Shown here piece by piece: positions 43,983 to 52,477 of a stretch of 64,000 nucleotides of DNA; position 1 is the first letter of the stretch, and the number at the start of each line of letters is the position of its first letter. Position numbers and translations under genes: made by a program. Origin of the DNA: an uncultured Clostridium sp. (GTDB lineage Bacteria; Bacillota; Clostridia; Clostridiales; Clostridiaceae); contig URGW01000016.1 in NCBI GenBank assembly GCA_900547475.1, positions 9,269 through 73,268 on the forward strand, read 5' to 3'. Under the pieces are notes generated by a model. The model was not told the DNA's origin and did not search any database. It saw only the letters and a program-made list of their open reading frames with translations.

Positions 43983-44068
43983 AAAAAAGAGAACCCCAAT
44001 GAGTTCTCTCCTATAAACTATACTTTAAATACACTTTTAGATATTAAGATATATAAAAAGGGTTCTCT
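43983..44068 (-). promoter_or_regulatory. transcription attenuator of the aro operon
   Basis: On the minus strand AGAGAACTC (44009-44001) pairs with GGGTTCTCT (43996-43988) over a four-base loop, followed by TTTTT: an intrinsic terminator 95 bases before aroF. A near copy of the 5' arm, AGAGAACCC (44068-44060), lies upstream inside the leader ORF and can pair perfectly with the same 3' arm, so it can compete with the terminator. The competing structure has a long loop, so it needs help (for example ribosome position) to win. Confidence 0.7.
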
Positions 44069-44199
44069 AAACACTCATTAGAAAAAGAATTATATTTATT
44101 TTTGCAAAAGAAATAGCCAGCGCTAAAATAATAGCCCCAGAATATAAAGTAAAAAAATCTATTAAATTTTGCAATTAAATTCTTTTCTAATCCTTTCAT
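44044..44199 (-). CDS. aromatic-rich leader peptide of the aro operon
   Basis: A 51-codon ORF with AGAGG eight bases before its ATG, placed between the promoter and the attenuator. Residues 12-31 contain 13 aromatic residues (core RFFYFIFWGYYF); overall there are 10 Phe, 6 Tyr and 1 Trp. The Phe and Tyr codons are followed, some 40 bases later, by the competitor arm AGAGAACCC, and the stop codon comes 14 bases after that arm. This is the layout of a ribosome-mediated attenuation leader like the E. coli pheA leader, though longer. A small membrane peptide is the alternative reading. Confidence 0.65.
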   Translation of the reverse strand: MKGLEKNLIAKFNRFFYFIFWGYYFSAGYFFCKNKYNSFSNECLENPFYIS

Positions 44200-44241
44200 A
44201 ATATATACCTCTTTTAATTTTCAGTAATTTACTTTTTCTTT

Positions 44242-44270
44242 ATTTTAACCATATTTAACCACTTTGTCAA
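44242..44270 (-). promoter_or_regulatory. promoter of the aro operon
   Basis: On the minus strand -35 TTGACA (44270-44265), 17-bp spacer, -10 TAAAAT (44247-44242). The expected start near 44235 gives a leader of about 350 bases before aroF. Confidence 0.7.
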
Positions 44271-44306
44271 TCTTTTTACATATCATTCCTCTTATTTTAT
44301 ATAATT

Positions 44307-45734
44307 CTATAGAATTGGTGCCAGTAATCTTATTAATGACTCTTTAATCTTTAAACTTCTAGACCTTTTATAATATTCTTCTTTTGTAACTAATTTAGAC
44401 TTTAATTGATCATCTAAAAATATTTTTTCTTGCTCTTTAGCTATTATTTCATTATAAATAAATGCATTTACCTCAAAATTTAATTTAAAACTTCTTATAT
44501 CTAAATTTGCAGTTCCAATGCTACACACTTCTCCATCTGCTACAATTGTTTTAGAATGGATAAATCCATTACCATAGCGATATATTTTTATTCCATATTC
44601 CATTAGTAATCCTATATTAGCACTTAATATCCATTCCATAAAAAAATGATCTGGAGCTCCTGGAACTATAATTCTAACATCAACTCCTGAAAGAGCTGAT
44701 ATTTTTAAAGCTTCCATCATTGGACTATCTGGTACCAAATATGGAGTTTGAATATAAACATAATTTTTTGCATTATTTATAATTTTCATATAAGAATTTT
44801 TAATATATTCTTCCATATGATCTGGTCCAGAAGATACTATTTGCATACCTACACTACCTACTACTTCTGGATTTGGAAAATACATTGACATATTTCCCAT
44901 ATTTTCATCTGCAGCATAATCCCAATCCAATATAAATCTCTTATTTAATTCATTAACTGCCTCACCTTTAACTCTAATATGAGTATCTCTCCAAAATTTG
45001 AATTGCTTTCCTTTATTAACATACTCATTTCCAACATTAAATCCACCAACATACCCTATTTTACCATCGATAACAACTATTTTTCTATGATTTCTGTAAT
45101 TAATACGTGTATTAATATGTGGCAAAACTCCTGGAAAAAATATAGCCATCTTTATCCCATAAGATTCGATTTCCTTAATTATTTTTTTAGTAATTCGCTT
45201 TGACCCCATACCATCTATGACTAATCTTACTTCTACTCCATCTTTAGTCTTTTCATGTAATTCTCTTATCAATGCTTTTCCTAAATCATCATATCTAAAA
45301 ATATAATATTCTATATGTATAAAGCTTTTAGCAGCCCTAATATCATTAAATAAATCTCTAAATTTATCTTCTCCATTAATATATGTTTTTACTTCATTAC
45401 CAGTAGTATAAATTGCACCAGAATGATTATAATTCATTAAAATCAAATCTTCATAATTCTCATTAATTTCACTATCAAAATTAGGTAGTTCACGATTGCT
45501 TATTAACTTATACCTTTTAATTTTATCTGCAAGCTTTTTTTCTCTAAATATTTTTTGTCTACTCAAGTTTTGCCCTAATAATAAATATAGAATAAGCCCT
45601 ATACCCGGTAATACAATTAGTATTATCAACCAAGCCCATGTTGTTGTTGGTTCTTTTCTTTCAATAAATATTAATGATAGCGCAGACAATAAATTTAATA
45701 AAAAAAACATTGTTATTAATACTATATATGCCAT
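44307..45734 (-). CDS. cls: cardiolipin synthase (phospholipase D family)
   Basis: A 475-residue membrane enzyme joining two phosphatidylglycerols. Two N-terminal membrane helices (residues 3-22 and 35-52), then two HKD motifs: NHRKIVVIDGKIGYVGGFN (about residue 215) and HSKTIVADGEVCSIGTAN (about 393). The C-terminal LKIKESLIRLLAPIL is family-typical. Monocistronic by position; no clear terminator was seen before the aro promoter region. Confidence 0.93.
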   Translation of the reverse strand: MAYIVLITMFFLLNLLSALSLIFIERKEPTTTWAWLIILIVLPGIGLILYLLLGQNLSRQKIFREKKLADKIKRYKLISNRELPNFDSEINENYEDLILMNYNHSGAIYTTGNEVKTYINGEDKFRDLFNDIRAAKSFIHIEYYIFRYDDLGKALIRELHEKTKDGVEVRLVIDGMGSKRITKKIIKEIESYGIKMAIFFPGVLPHINTRINYRNHRKIVVIDGKIGYVGGFNVGNEYVNKGKQFKFWRDTHIRVKGEAVNELNKRFILDWDYAADENMGNMSMYFPNPEVVGSVGMQIVSSGPDHMEEYIKNSYMKIINNAKNYVYIQTPYLVPDSPMMEALKISALSGVDVRIIVPGAPDHFFMEWILSANIGLLMEYGIKIYRYGNGFIHSKTIVADGEVCSIGTANLDIRSFKLNFEVNAFIYNEIIAKEQEKIFLDDQLKSKLVTKEEYYKRSRSLKIKESLIRLLAPIL

Positions 45735-45811
45735 AAATCATTAATTCCTTTCAAGTATTAGCTATTTATTATTATACATCAATAAAGTATTAATTAATAC
45801 TTCTAAGTAAA

Positions 45812-45863
45812 TTCTATATTAAAAAGAACCATGCCTCATAGCATGGTTCTTTTTAATATAGAA
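45812..45863. terminator. long palindromic terminator after the rubrerythrins
   Basis: Perfect 23-bp inverted repeat (45812-45834 and 45841-45863) around the loop CTCATA, with the core GAACCATGC/GCATGGTTC followed by TTTTTAA. Works on either strand between rubrerythrin and cls. Confidence 0.8.
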
Positions 45864-45873
45864 CTTTTAGATA

Positions 45874-46416
45874 TTAAGCAAAATATCTCTTTAATAATCC
45901 TTCGAAAGCTTTTCCGTGTCTAGCTTCATCTTTGCACATTTCATGAACTGTGTCATGGATTGCATCTAAGTTTAATTGTTTAGCTAATGTAGCTAAATCT
46001 TTCTTACCTTGAGTTGCCCCGTGTTCTGCTGCTACTCTAGCTTCTAAGTTAGCTTTTGTATCAGCAACAACTACTTCTCCTAATAATTCAGCGAATTTTG
46101 CAGCGTGTTCTGCTTCTTCAATTGCTATTCTCTTGTAAGCTTCAGCAACTTCTGGGAAGCCTTCTCTATCAGCTTGTCTTGACATTGCTAAGTACATTCC
46201 TACTTCTGTACATTCTCCAACAAAGTTAGCTCTTAATCCTTCGATTACTCTTTCATCTACACCTTGAGCAACTCCGATTCTGTGCTCATCAGCATATACT
46301 AATTCTCCTGCTTGTTCTACGAACTTATCAGCTCCAACATGGCATAATGGACATTCTGCTGGTGCAGCTTCTCCTTCATGAACATATCCACATACTGTAC
46401 ATACAAATTTCTTCAT
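45874..46416 (-). CDS. reverse rubrerythrin, copy 1
   Basis: A 180-residue peroxide/oxygen-detoxifying protein. The rubredoxin domain is at the N-terminus (residues 1-35; CTVCGYVHEG and CPLCHVG bind iron) and the ferritin-like diiron domain follows (ExxxH pairs in EAEHAAKFAELL and CKDEARHGKAFEGLL). This reverse order defines revRbr, which reduces O2 and H2O2 with NADH electrons in clostridia (C. acetobutylicum has a tandem pair too). It is nearly identical to the neighbour at 46540-47082. Confidence 0.92.
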   Translation of the reverse strand: MKKFVCTVCGYVHEGEAAPAECPLCHVGADKFVEQAGELVYADEHRIGVAQGVDERVIEGLRANFVGECTEVGMYLAMSRQADREGFPEVAEAYKRIAIEEAEHAAKFAELLGEVVVADTKANLEARVAAEHGATQGKKDLATLAKQLNLDAIHDTVHEMCKDEARHGKAFEGLLKRYFA

Positions 46417-46479
46417 AGTTAAATCCTCCTAAACTTTCATATTATTCTTGTATTTTCTATAATACTTTTTTATTATATA

Positions 46480-46513
46480 CTACAAAAGTACAAGCTTCTA
46501 TACTTTTGTAGTA
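46480..46513. other. inverted repeat between the two rubrerythrin genes
   Basis: TACTACAAAAGTA (46480-46492) and TACTTTTGTAGTA (46501-46513) form a perfect 13-bp stem with an eight-base loop. No U-run on the minus strand, so termination would be partial; both genes could be read from the upstream promoter. Confidence 0.5.
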
Positions 46514-46539
46514 ATTTTAACTTTAAACTTCTTTAAATT

Positions 46540-47082
46540 CTAAGCAAAATATCTCTTTAATAATCCTTCGAAAGCTTTTCCGTGTCTAGCCTCATCTTTA
46601 CACATTTCATGAACTGTGTCATGGATTGCATCTAAGTTTAATTGTTTAGCTAATGTAGCTAAATCTTTCTTACCTTGAGTTGCCCCGTGTTCTGCTGCTA
46701 CTCTAGCTTCTAAGTTAGCTTTTGTATCAGCAACAACTACTTCTCCTAATAATTCAGCGAATTTTGCAGCGTGTTCTGCTTCTTCAATTGCTATTCTCTT
46801 GTAAGCTTCAGCAACTTCTGGGAAGCCTTCTCTATCAGCTTGTCTTGACATTGCTAAGTACATTCCTACTTCTGTACATTCTCCAACAAAGTTAGCTCTT
46901 AATCCTTCGATTACTCTTTCATCTACACCTTGAGCAACTCCGATTCTGTGCTCATCAGCATATACTAATTCTCCTGCTTGTTCTACGAACTTATCAGCTC
47001 CAACATGGCATAATGGACATTCTGCTGGTGCAGTTTCTCCTTCATGAACATATCCACATACTGTACATACAAATTTCTTCAT
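46540..47082 (-). CDS. reverse rubrerythrin, copy 2
   Basis: A 180-residue protein differing from copy 1 at a single residue (Thr instead of Ala at about position 16); the two genes differ at only a handful of bases over 543, including synonymous sites and the stop codon. Same rubredoxin-first, ferritin-like-second layout. It is the promoter-proximal copy, with AGGAGG before the ATG and a PerR-like palindrome in the promoter. Confidence 0.92.
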   Translation of the reverse strand: MKKFVCTVCGYVHEGETAPAECPLCHVGADKFVEQAGELVYADEHRIGVAQGVDERVIEGLRANFVGECTEVGMYLAMSRQADREGFPEVAEAYKRIAIEEAEHAAKFAELLGEVVVADTKANLEARVAAEHGATQGKKDLATLAKQLNLDAIHDTVHEMCKDEARHGKAFEGLLKRYFA

Positions 47083-47180
47083 AATTTCATTCCTCCTAAA
47101 ATTCTTCTATAATATATTTCATTTTATTAACTTCTTACTTATTATTTTTATGATTCCTTTCGAATCACCTTACATATATT

Positions 47181-47208
47181 ATTATATAATAATAATTATT
47201 AATTACAA
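47181..47208 (-). promoter_or_regulatory. promoter with PerR-like box upstream of the rubrerythrins
   Basis: On the minus strand -35 TTGTAA (47208-47203), 16-bp spacer, -10 TATAAT (47186-47181). The spacer holds TAATAATAATTATTA (47187-47201), a perfect 7-1-7 palindrome close to the PerR consensus TTATAATNATTATAA. Peroxide release of PerR would fit the enzyme function. The 47220-47320 region upstream has two more short palindromes (47240-47264; 47303-47318) of unknown role. Confidence 0.55.
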
Positions 47209-47327
47209 GTCTTTTTTCAAAAAAATTTTTAAAAATTTTCTAATTGATAATATATATCAATTAGCATTATAGCTTACTTCGCTTTTTCTCTAACATATAC
47301 TGATTATCATTTGATAATTGTATGTAG

Positions 47328-47362
47328 AAAAAAGAGTTATATCAAAAGATACAACTCTTTTT
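47328..47362 (-). terminator. terminator of the second two-component operon
   Basis: AAAAAGAGTT-ATATC (47329-47343) pairs with GATAC-AACTCTTTTT (47348-47362) with one mismatch, four-base loop, followed on the minus strand by a T-rich tail. Confidence 0.75.
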
Positions 47363-47387
47363 AACTTCTTTATCTACTATAAAAATT

Positions 47388-49685
47388 TTATTTCAATTTT
47401 ATTATAGATTTAAATAAGTCTCCATCAGCTTCAATTTTAAAGCTTCCATTATGAAGTTCTACTATACTTTTAGCAATAGCAAGACCCAATCCAGAACCTT
47501 CTGTACTTCTTGATGCATCTCCACGTTTAAATCTATTAGTTATTTCATTTGTATCAAAACTTAATTCATAAGCTGATATATTCTTCATAACTATAATTAC
47601 TTCATCATTTTCTTTAAACATATCAATATATACTCTTGTATTACTTAAAGAATACTTAACTATATTAGAAATAAGATTTTCAAACACTCTATATAATCTC
47701 TTTCCATCTCCATCGATGAATATCTTATCATCAGGAATATTTAGTTTTACTTCTAATCTGTTATCCTTAAATCTTTCATCATTTTCACCTAAAGCTTGTT
47801 TTAATAACTGTCCAATATCTATTCTAGAAATATTAAGCTCCATTGCTCCACTAGCAGCTTTAGATGCCTCAAATAAATCTTCTATTAATACCTTAAGCCT
47901 TTGAGACTTTTTATCTAATATATTTACATAATCTCTAGCATTTTCTGGCTCAATATTTTCTCTCTTTAACAAATCAATATAGTTAATAATTGAAGTTAAT
48001 GGAGTCTTTAAATCGTGAGATACATTAGTTATAAGCTCAGTTTTCATATTTTCACTCTTCATCTCATTTTCAACAGACTTCTTCAACCCATCTTTTATAT
48101 TATTTATATCATGTGCCAATTCTCTAAGATGCCCTCTACCCTTTTCATCAATCTTATAATTTAATTTTCCTTCTGCTGCCGCCTTAGCTCCAACCATTAT
48201 TTTATCTAAATAAACTAAATCCTTAATTAGCATTACAATATATATAATTGTTAATACTAATCCTACTGCTAATCCAATTGGCCATATCCATAACCATGCT
48301 GATAAGAACAATAATGCTAATCCACTCAATATATATAAAGCTATCATTATTACAAATGTTCTTATTATAGATCCTCTATTCATTACATCACTTAAATAAT
48401 TCCAAATTTTAATTGTGATATTATTTTTAAATAATGTTCCTTCATTATACTTAGAAATTATTATCCTAATTAATAAGTAATAAATAACAACTACTATAAT
48501 TCCCCAAATTATTGAACTAAAATTTAGTCTTCTTATATAATTATTTGAATTATTATATATCCTTAATCCATTATTCCATATTATCCATGCTAACATTGCT
48601 ACACCTATGTTATATTCAATAGGATAAACTTTAAATTTATTTACTATACCTTCTATTAATAATGATTTTTTATTATTTTTAGCTAAATATAATATACAAA
48701 CAATTAATAAAATAAAAAATACTATAAATAAGATACAACTTAAATAGAAGCTATTTACATTTTTCTGTACCTCAATAAAACTTTCATAAACTACATCCCC
48801 TGATTGAAGCTCTGTAGGCATCCATATATAGAGAGTTAAATTATGTTTCTCTTCACTATTATAATTAATTTCTGTAGAAATATATCCAAAAAATCTAGAT
48901 CCATAACTATAATTATCAATAAACTTAGTTAAGGCATTATTTCTTTTTATTTCCTTACCATTAACATATATCTTTTCTATTAAATTTCCATTATAATCAA
49001 TATTTATTTCTTTAAAATATCTACTGCTATCTTTTTTAATAGCATCAACCTCTATTTCGTCTCCACCAATCCAAATATCATTTAACTTATCATAAGCTCT
49101 AAAGTTTAAGTTAACATAAGATTTTATTTTATTATTTAAATCCCTTGCACTATTACTTTTTCTATTTAAAACATACTCTGTCATTTCTTCATCACTTAAA
49201 GTATATTTTTCATTAACTTTTTCTCTTTCCTCATTTAAAATCTTTTCTTGTTGCTCATAAGTTAAATTATTAAAACTACTATCATTATATTTATCATTTC
49301 TGTATTCTTCATATTCATTATCTGCTTTGCTTTGTAATTCAGCCTTACATATTTGTATATCATTTTGAGTAATATTATTTTTATCATCAGTATAAGTAGA
49401 TGATTTATAATATAGTGAGTAGTTTTGTGCTAGATTAGTATAATCATATATTTTTTCAGCTACTTGAGTTTGCGTATATATTCTGTCTGGTATAACATAT
49501 ATTAAATTATCCTTAACTTCTAATCCCGATAAAATTGTAATTACTAATGTTATAACTGTTAAAATATAAATTATAAACTTCGTATTCGTATTATTTTTAA
49601 ATGACTTTTTAATATTATTTTTTTCTTTTTTTATATCTGATTTGCTTTCTTTTTCTTTATTAATACTTTTCGATTTTGTATCCAA
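47388..49685 (-). CDS. large two-component sensor histidine kinase
   Basis: A 765-residue kinase. A charged cytoplasmic start, one membrane helix (about residues 35-57), a 240-residue extracytoplasmic domain, then six or more membrane helices (about 310-500), a HAMP-like linker, phospho-acceptor NVSHDLKTPLTS (His about 556) and an ATPase domain with N-box ISNIVKYS and GSGLGLAIAKSI. The multi-helix membrane sensor resembles that of VanS-like clostridial kinases of cell-envelope type, but the signal is unknown. The start is a TTG inside the end of the regulator gene (26-base overlap); no ATG lies nearby. Confidence 0.87.
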   Translation of the reverse strand: MDTKSKSINKEKESKSDIKKEKNNIKKSFKNNTNTKFIIYILTVITLVITILSGLEVKDNLIYVIPDRIYTQTQVAEKIYDYTNLAQNYSLYYKSSTYTDDKNNITQNDIQICKAELQSKADNEYEEYRNDKYNDSSFNNLTYEQQEKILNEEREKVNEKYTLSDEEMTEYVLNRKSNSARDLNNKIKSYVNLNFRAYDKLNDIWIGGDEIEVDAIKKDSSRYFKEINIDYNGNLIEKIYVNGKEIKRNNALTKFIDNYSYGSRFFGYISTEINYNSEEKHNLTLYIWMPTELQSGDVVYESFIEVQKNVNSFYLSCILFIVFFILLIVCILYLAKNNKKSLLIEGIVNKFKVYPIEYNIGVAMLAWIIWNNGLRIYNNSNNYIRRLNFSSIIWGIIVVVIYYLLIRIIISKYNEGTLFKNNITIKIWNYLSDVMNRGSIIRTFVIMIALYILSGLALLFLSAWLWIWPIGLAVGLVLTIIYIVMLIKDLVYLDKIMVGAKAAAEGKLNYKIDEKGRGHLRELAHDINNIKDGLKKSVENEMKSENMKTELITNVSHDLKTPLTSIINYIDLLKRENIEPENARDYVNILDKKSQRLKVLIEDLFEASKAASGAMELNISRIDIGQLLKQALGENDERFKDNRLEVKLNIPDDKIFIDGDGKRLYRVFENLISNIVKYSLSNTRVYIDMFKENDEVIIVMKNISAYELSFDTNEITNRFKRGDASRSTEGSGLGLAIAKSIVELHNGSFKIEADGDLFKSIIKLK

Positions 49686-50370
49686 TTCCCCACACCACCT
49701 TTAAATATTTAGGTTCCTTAGGATTAATTTCAATCTTCTCCCTGATCCTTCTTATATGCACTGCCACAGTATTTTCTGCATTATAACTTGGCTCTTTCCA
49801 AACTTTTTCATAAATTTCATCTATAGAAAATACCCTGCCTTGATTTTTAAGCAATAACTCCAATATTCCAAATTCAGTTGCTGTAAGTTTTATCATTTCT
49901 CCATCAACTAAAACTTCTTTAGTATCTTGATTTAAAGAAAGTCCCCCACTGCTTATTATTGATGTAGTTTCATCTTTATTTTGCATACTATAATTTCCAA
50001 AGACAGTATATCTTCTTAATTGTGATTTAACTCTCGCTATAAGTTCTAATGGGTTAAATGGTTTAGTTATATAATCATCTGCTCCCATATTAAGACCTAA
50101 TATTTTATCTGTATCTTCTGACTTTGCTGAAATTAAAATAATAGGTATATTTTTTTCCTGTCTTATCTTCATTGTTGTTCTTAACCCATCCATCTTCGGC
50201 ATCATGATATCCATTAAGATAAGGTGAATATCCTTTTCCATTAAAGCTTCTAATGCCTCTATCCCATCATAAGCCTTAATTACATTAATTCCTTCATTTC
50301 TTAAATATATATCAATCGCATCAACAATTTCCTTATCATCATCTACCACTAAAACATTATTTTTTATCAT
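49660..50370 (-). CDS. OmpR/PhoB family response regulator
   Basis: A 236-residue regulator: receiver with DDDKE acids, phospho-acceptor Asp in LILMDIMMPKMDG (about residue 55), ISAKS switch and ITKPFNPLELIARV lysine; then a winged helix with LTATEFGILELLLKNQGRVFS and the C-terminal YLKVVWGIGYKI. It precedes and overlaps the kinase gene. The 68-bp repeat cluster lies just upstream of its promoter region. Confidence 0.92.
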   Translation of the reverse strand: MIKNNVLVVDDDKEIVDAIDIYLRNEGINVIKAYDGIEALEALMEKDIHLILMDIMMPKMDGLRTTMKIRQEKNIPIILISAKSEDTDKILGLNMGADDYITKPFNPLELIARVKSQLRRYTVFGNYSMQNKDETTSIISSGGLSLNQDTKEVLVDGEMIKLTATEFGILELLLKNQGRVFSIDEIYEKVWKEPSYNAENTVAVHIRRIREKIEINPKEPKYLKVVWGIGYKIEKY

Positions 50371-50494
50371 TTATCTAAACACACTCCCTTCACATTGTAT
50401 TATTATACCATGGCAATTAATTTATATTTATATACTAACAAAGAAGTCTTACAAAAAATTTATCATATTTATTAAAATTTTCTTAAGTGAGATT

Positions 50495-50660
50495 CTAAAT
50501 CTTTGATTTAGTTAATCGAACTTACACCTACGATCACCAGTGAGTAGGTGTTTCCTTCTAACTTTATTCTTTGATTTAGTTAATCGAACTTATTCAACAA
50601 CCGAAGAGAGTCGAGTTTCCTTTTTACCATCCAAATTTTTAATTTGGTTAGGTGAACTTA
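50495..50660. repeat. three-unit 68-bp tandem repeat
   Basis: A 24-bp core occurs at 50501-50524 and, identically, at 50569-50592; a third copy at 50637-50660 has six differences. Start-to-start distance is exactly 68 bp both times. Units 1 and 3 are preceded by a small stem that keeps pairing despite base changes: CTAAATC-TTT-GATTTAG and CCAAATT-TTT-AATTTGG. Unit 1 is followed by a second hairpin, ACACCTAC...GTAGGTGT, and units 1 and 2 by GTTTCC. Not coding in a convincing frame. Confidence 0.65.
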
Positions 50661-50673
50661 TTAATATAATAAA

Positions 50674-50717
50674 ATACAAAAAAAAGCTAGTAATACTTCT
50701 ATTTGTATTACTAACTT
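50674..50717 (-). terminator. terminator of nupC
   Basis: On the minus strand AAG-t-TAGTAATAC (50717-50705) pairs with GTATTACTA-g-CTT (50696-50684), followed by TTTTTTTGTATT. Confidence 0.75.
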
Positions 50718-50723
50718 TTAAAA

Positions 50724-51932
50724 CTATATTGTTAATAAAAATCCTGCTATTGTTGCACTTAGGAGGTTAGAAAGAGTTCCTGCTATAATAGCTTTCCATC
50801 CTAAACGTGCTATGTCATGCTTTCTACTAGGAGCCATACCACCTATACCACCTATTAATATAGCTATAGATGAAATATTAGCAAATCCACATAATGCAAA
50901 TGTAACTATTGCTATTGTCTTTGATGACAATGTAGACATAATTTCAGAAAGGCTTGAAAATGCTACAAATTCATTTAAAACAATCTTTTGCCCAATTAAT
51001 GAACCTGCTGTTACTGCTTCTCCCCATGGTACACCAACAATAGCTGCAACTGGTGCAAATATATATCCTAAAATAGATTGTAAGCTTAAATTTCCAATTC
51101 CGAACCAGCCTCCTATTAATCCTATAATACCATTTACTAAGGCTATTAAAGCAACAAATGCTAATAATATAGCTGCTATATTAAGAACTAACCCTAATCC
51201 ATCTATAGCACCTTTAGCTGCTGCATCAACAACATTAGCCGAATCATCTTTAACCATTTCAATTTCATCATTTACTTTTGCTTGTTTTATTTCTGGTATT
51301 ATAATCTTAGACATTATAAGCCCTGCAGGTGCAGACATAAAACTTGCAGATACTAGATATTCTATTGGAATACCTAATAATGAATATCCAACTAATATTG
51401 ATCCTGAAACTGATGCAAGTCCTCCAACCATAACAGTAAATAACTCTGACTCAGTAAGCTTCTCTACATATGGTTTAATTAAAAGAGGCGCCTCTGTTTG
51501 ACCTAAAAATATATTAGCTGAAGATGATATAGTTTCTAATTTAGATGTTCCTAAAAGCTTTGATAAAGCTCCACCTATAATTTTTATAATAAATTGCATA
51601 ATTCCTAAATAATACAATACTGATACAATAGCTGATATAAATATAATTACTCCTAATACATTAACAGCAAATATACTTCCATCATTAGCTAGTGATCCAA
51701 ATAAAAAACTTATCCCTTCTTTTGCATAATCAATTACTGATTGTACAGCCAATGATACTCTACTTAGCACATATTTACCTACACTCCACTTTAATGCAGC
51801 AAGAGCAAATCCAAATTGAATTAAAAAACCTATTACTACAGTTCTCCAGTTAATTTTTTTCTTGTTATTTGAAAGCAAAAATGCTACAAGAAATATGAAA
51901 GCTATTCCTAGAATACAATTTAATATTGCCAC
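50724..51932 (-). CDS. nupC: NupC-type concentrative nucleoside transporter
   Basis: A 402-residue membrane protein that imports nucleosides with H+ or Na+. GQTEAPLLIKPYVEKL (about residue 140) and VGGLASVSGSILVGY are the CNT family core; PAGLIMSKI and CGFANISSIAILIGGIGGMAP follow. The GTG start at 51932 with GGAGTG upstream gives the usual NupC opening (ILNCILGIAFIFLVAFLLS); a longer reading to 51983 adds a basic stretch not typical of the family. No purine riboswitch was seen upstream. Confidence 0.88.
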   Translation of the reverse strand: MAILNCILGIAFIFLVAFLLSNNKKKINWRTVVIGFLIQFGFALAALKWSVGKYVLSRVSLAVQSVIDYAKEGISFLFGSLANDGSIFAVNVLGVIIFISAIVSVLYYLGIMQFIIKIIGGALSKLLGTSKLETISSSANIFLGQTEAPLLIKPYVEKLTESELFTVMVGGLASVSGSILVGYSLLGIPIEYLVSASFMSAPAGLIMSKIIIPEIKQAKVNDEIEMVKDDSANVVDAAAKGAIDGLGLVLNIAAILLAFVALIALVNGIIGLIGGWFGIGNLSLQSILGYIFAPVAAIVGVPWGEAVTAGSLIGQKIVLNEFVAFSSLSEIMSTLSSKTIAIVTFALCGFANISSIAILIGGIGGMAPSRKHDIARLGWKAIIAGTLSNLLSATIAGFLLTI

Positions 51933-52104
51933 AAAATCACTCCATCCTTTGTTTAGATATTTTTTCTTCTTTAGTTTTATCAAAAATATGGTTTTATATT
52001 CTATATGTAAAACTAATACCTTTTTATATATAAATTCAAAGTATACACATGTCTTGACTTATTCTAATAAATTACTATATAATTAATTATTATTTAAAAT
52101 ATTT

Positions 52105-52410
52105 TTACTGCTTTGAAAAGGAGTAGTACTATAATATTGTAATCTTAAGAGAGCTGTTGGTTGCTGAAAAACAGTGATACATTTATAGGAACTTGCCTTG
52201 GAGCTTACTTGTTTAGAAGCAAGTACGGAATCCCCGTTACGGATTTGAGTGAAAGATTTGTCAGTTATAAGATTCAAGTGGAGAGTTAATAAAAAATCAG
52301 ATTATCTTATTTTTTAACTAACCAATAATTTAAAACTACAAACTTTAATAAGAGTGGTACCGCGAAATATAGCTTTTCGTCTCTTAATTGAGATGAGAGG
52401 CTTTTTTTAT
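52105..52410 (+). promoter_or_regulatory. T-box leader (leucine) of leuS
   Basis: Stem I base GCTTTGAAAAGG (52110-52121) pairs with CCTTGGAGC (52196-52204); AGTA follows on the 5' side and GAA-CTT-G (52189-52195) on the 3' side, giving specifier CUU for leucine at 52192-52194. The T-box AGAGTGGTACCGCG is at 52351-52364 and the terminator AGCTTTTCGTCTC/GAGATGAGAGGCT at 52371-52402 ends in a T-run. Uncharged tRNA-Leu would stabilise the antiterminator. Confidence 0.92.
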
Positions 52411-52477
52411 ATATTTTTATTGATTTAGGGAATAATTAATTGATATATTTCCATTACATCTAAGGAGGGTTAAAACT

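Noticed and set aside
46480..46513. BlaI operator between the rubrerythrins
   Set aside because: It has the TACTACA and TGTAGTA half-sites but 20 bases apart instead of 4; a hairpin at the gene end is the simpler reading.
50495..50660. CRISPR array
   Set aside because: Only three units, the third diverged, with unit bodies that are not unique spacers of repeat-like length and no cas genes in the window.
50812..51501. Long plus-strand ORF opposite nupC
   Set aside because: Shadow of nupC; rich in Pro/Ala/Asn from antisense membrane codons and lacking a ribosome binding site.
52083..52277. Small minus-strand ORF upstream of leuS
   Set aside because: It lies wholly inside the T-box leader, whose structure explains the sequence.
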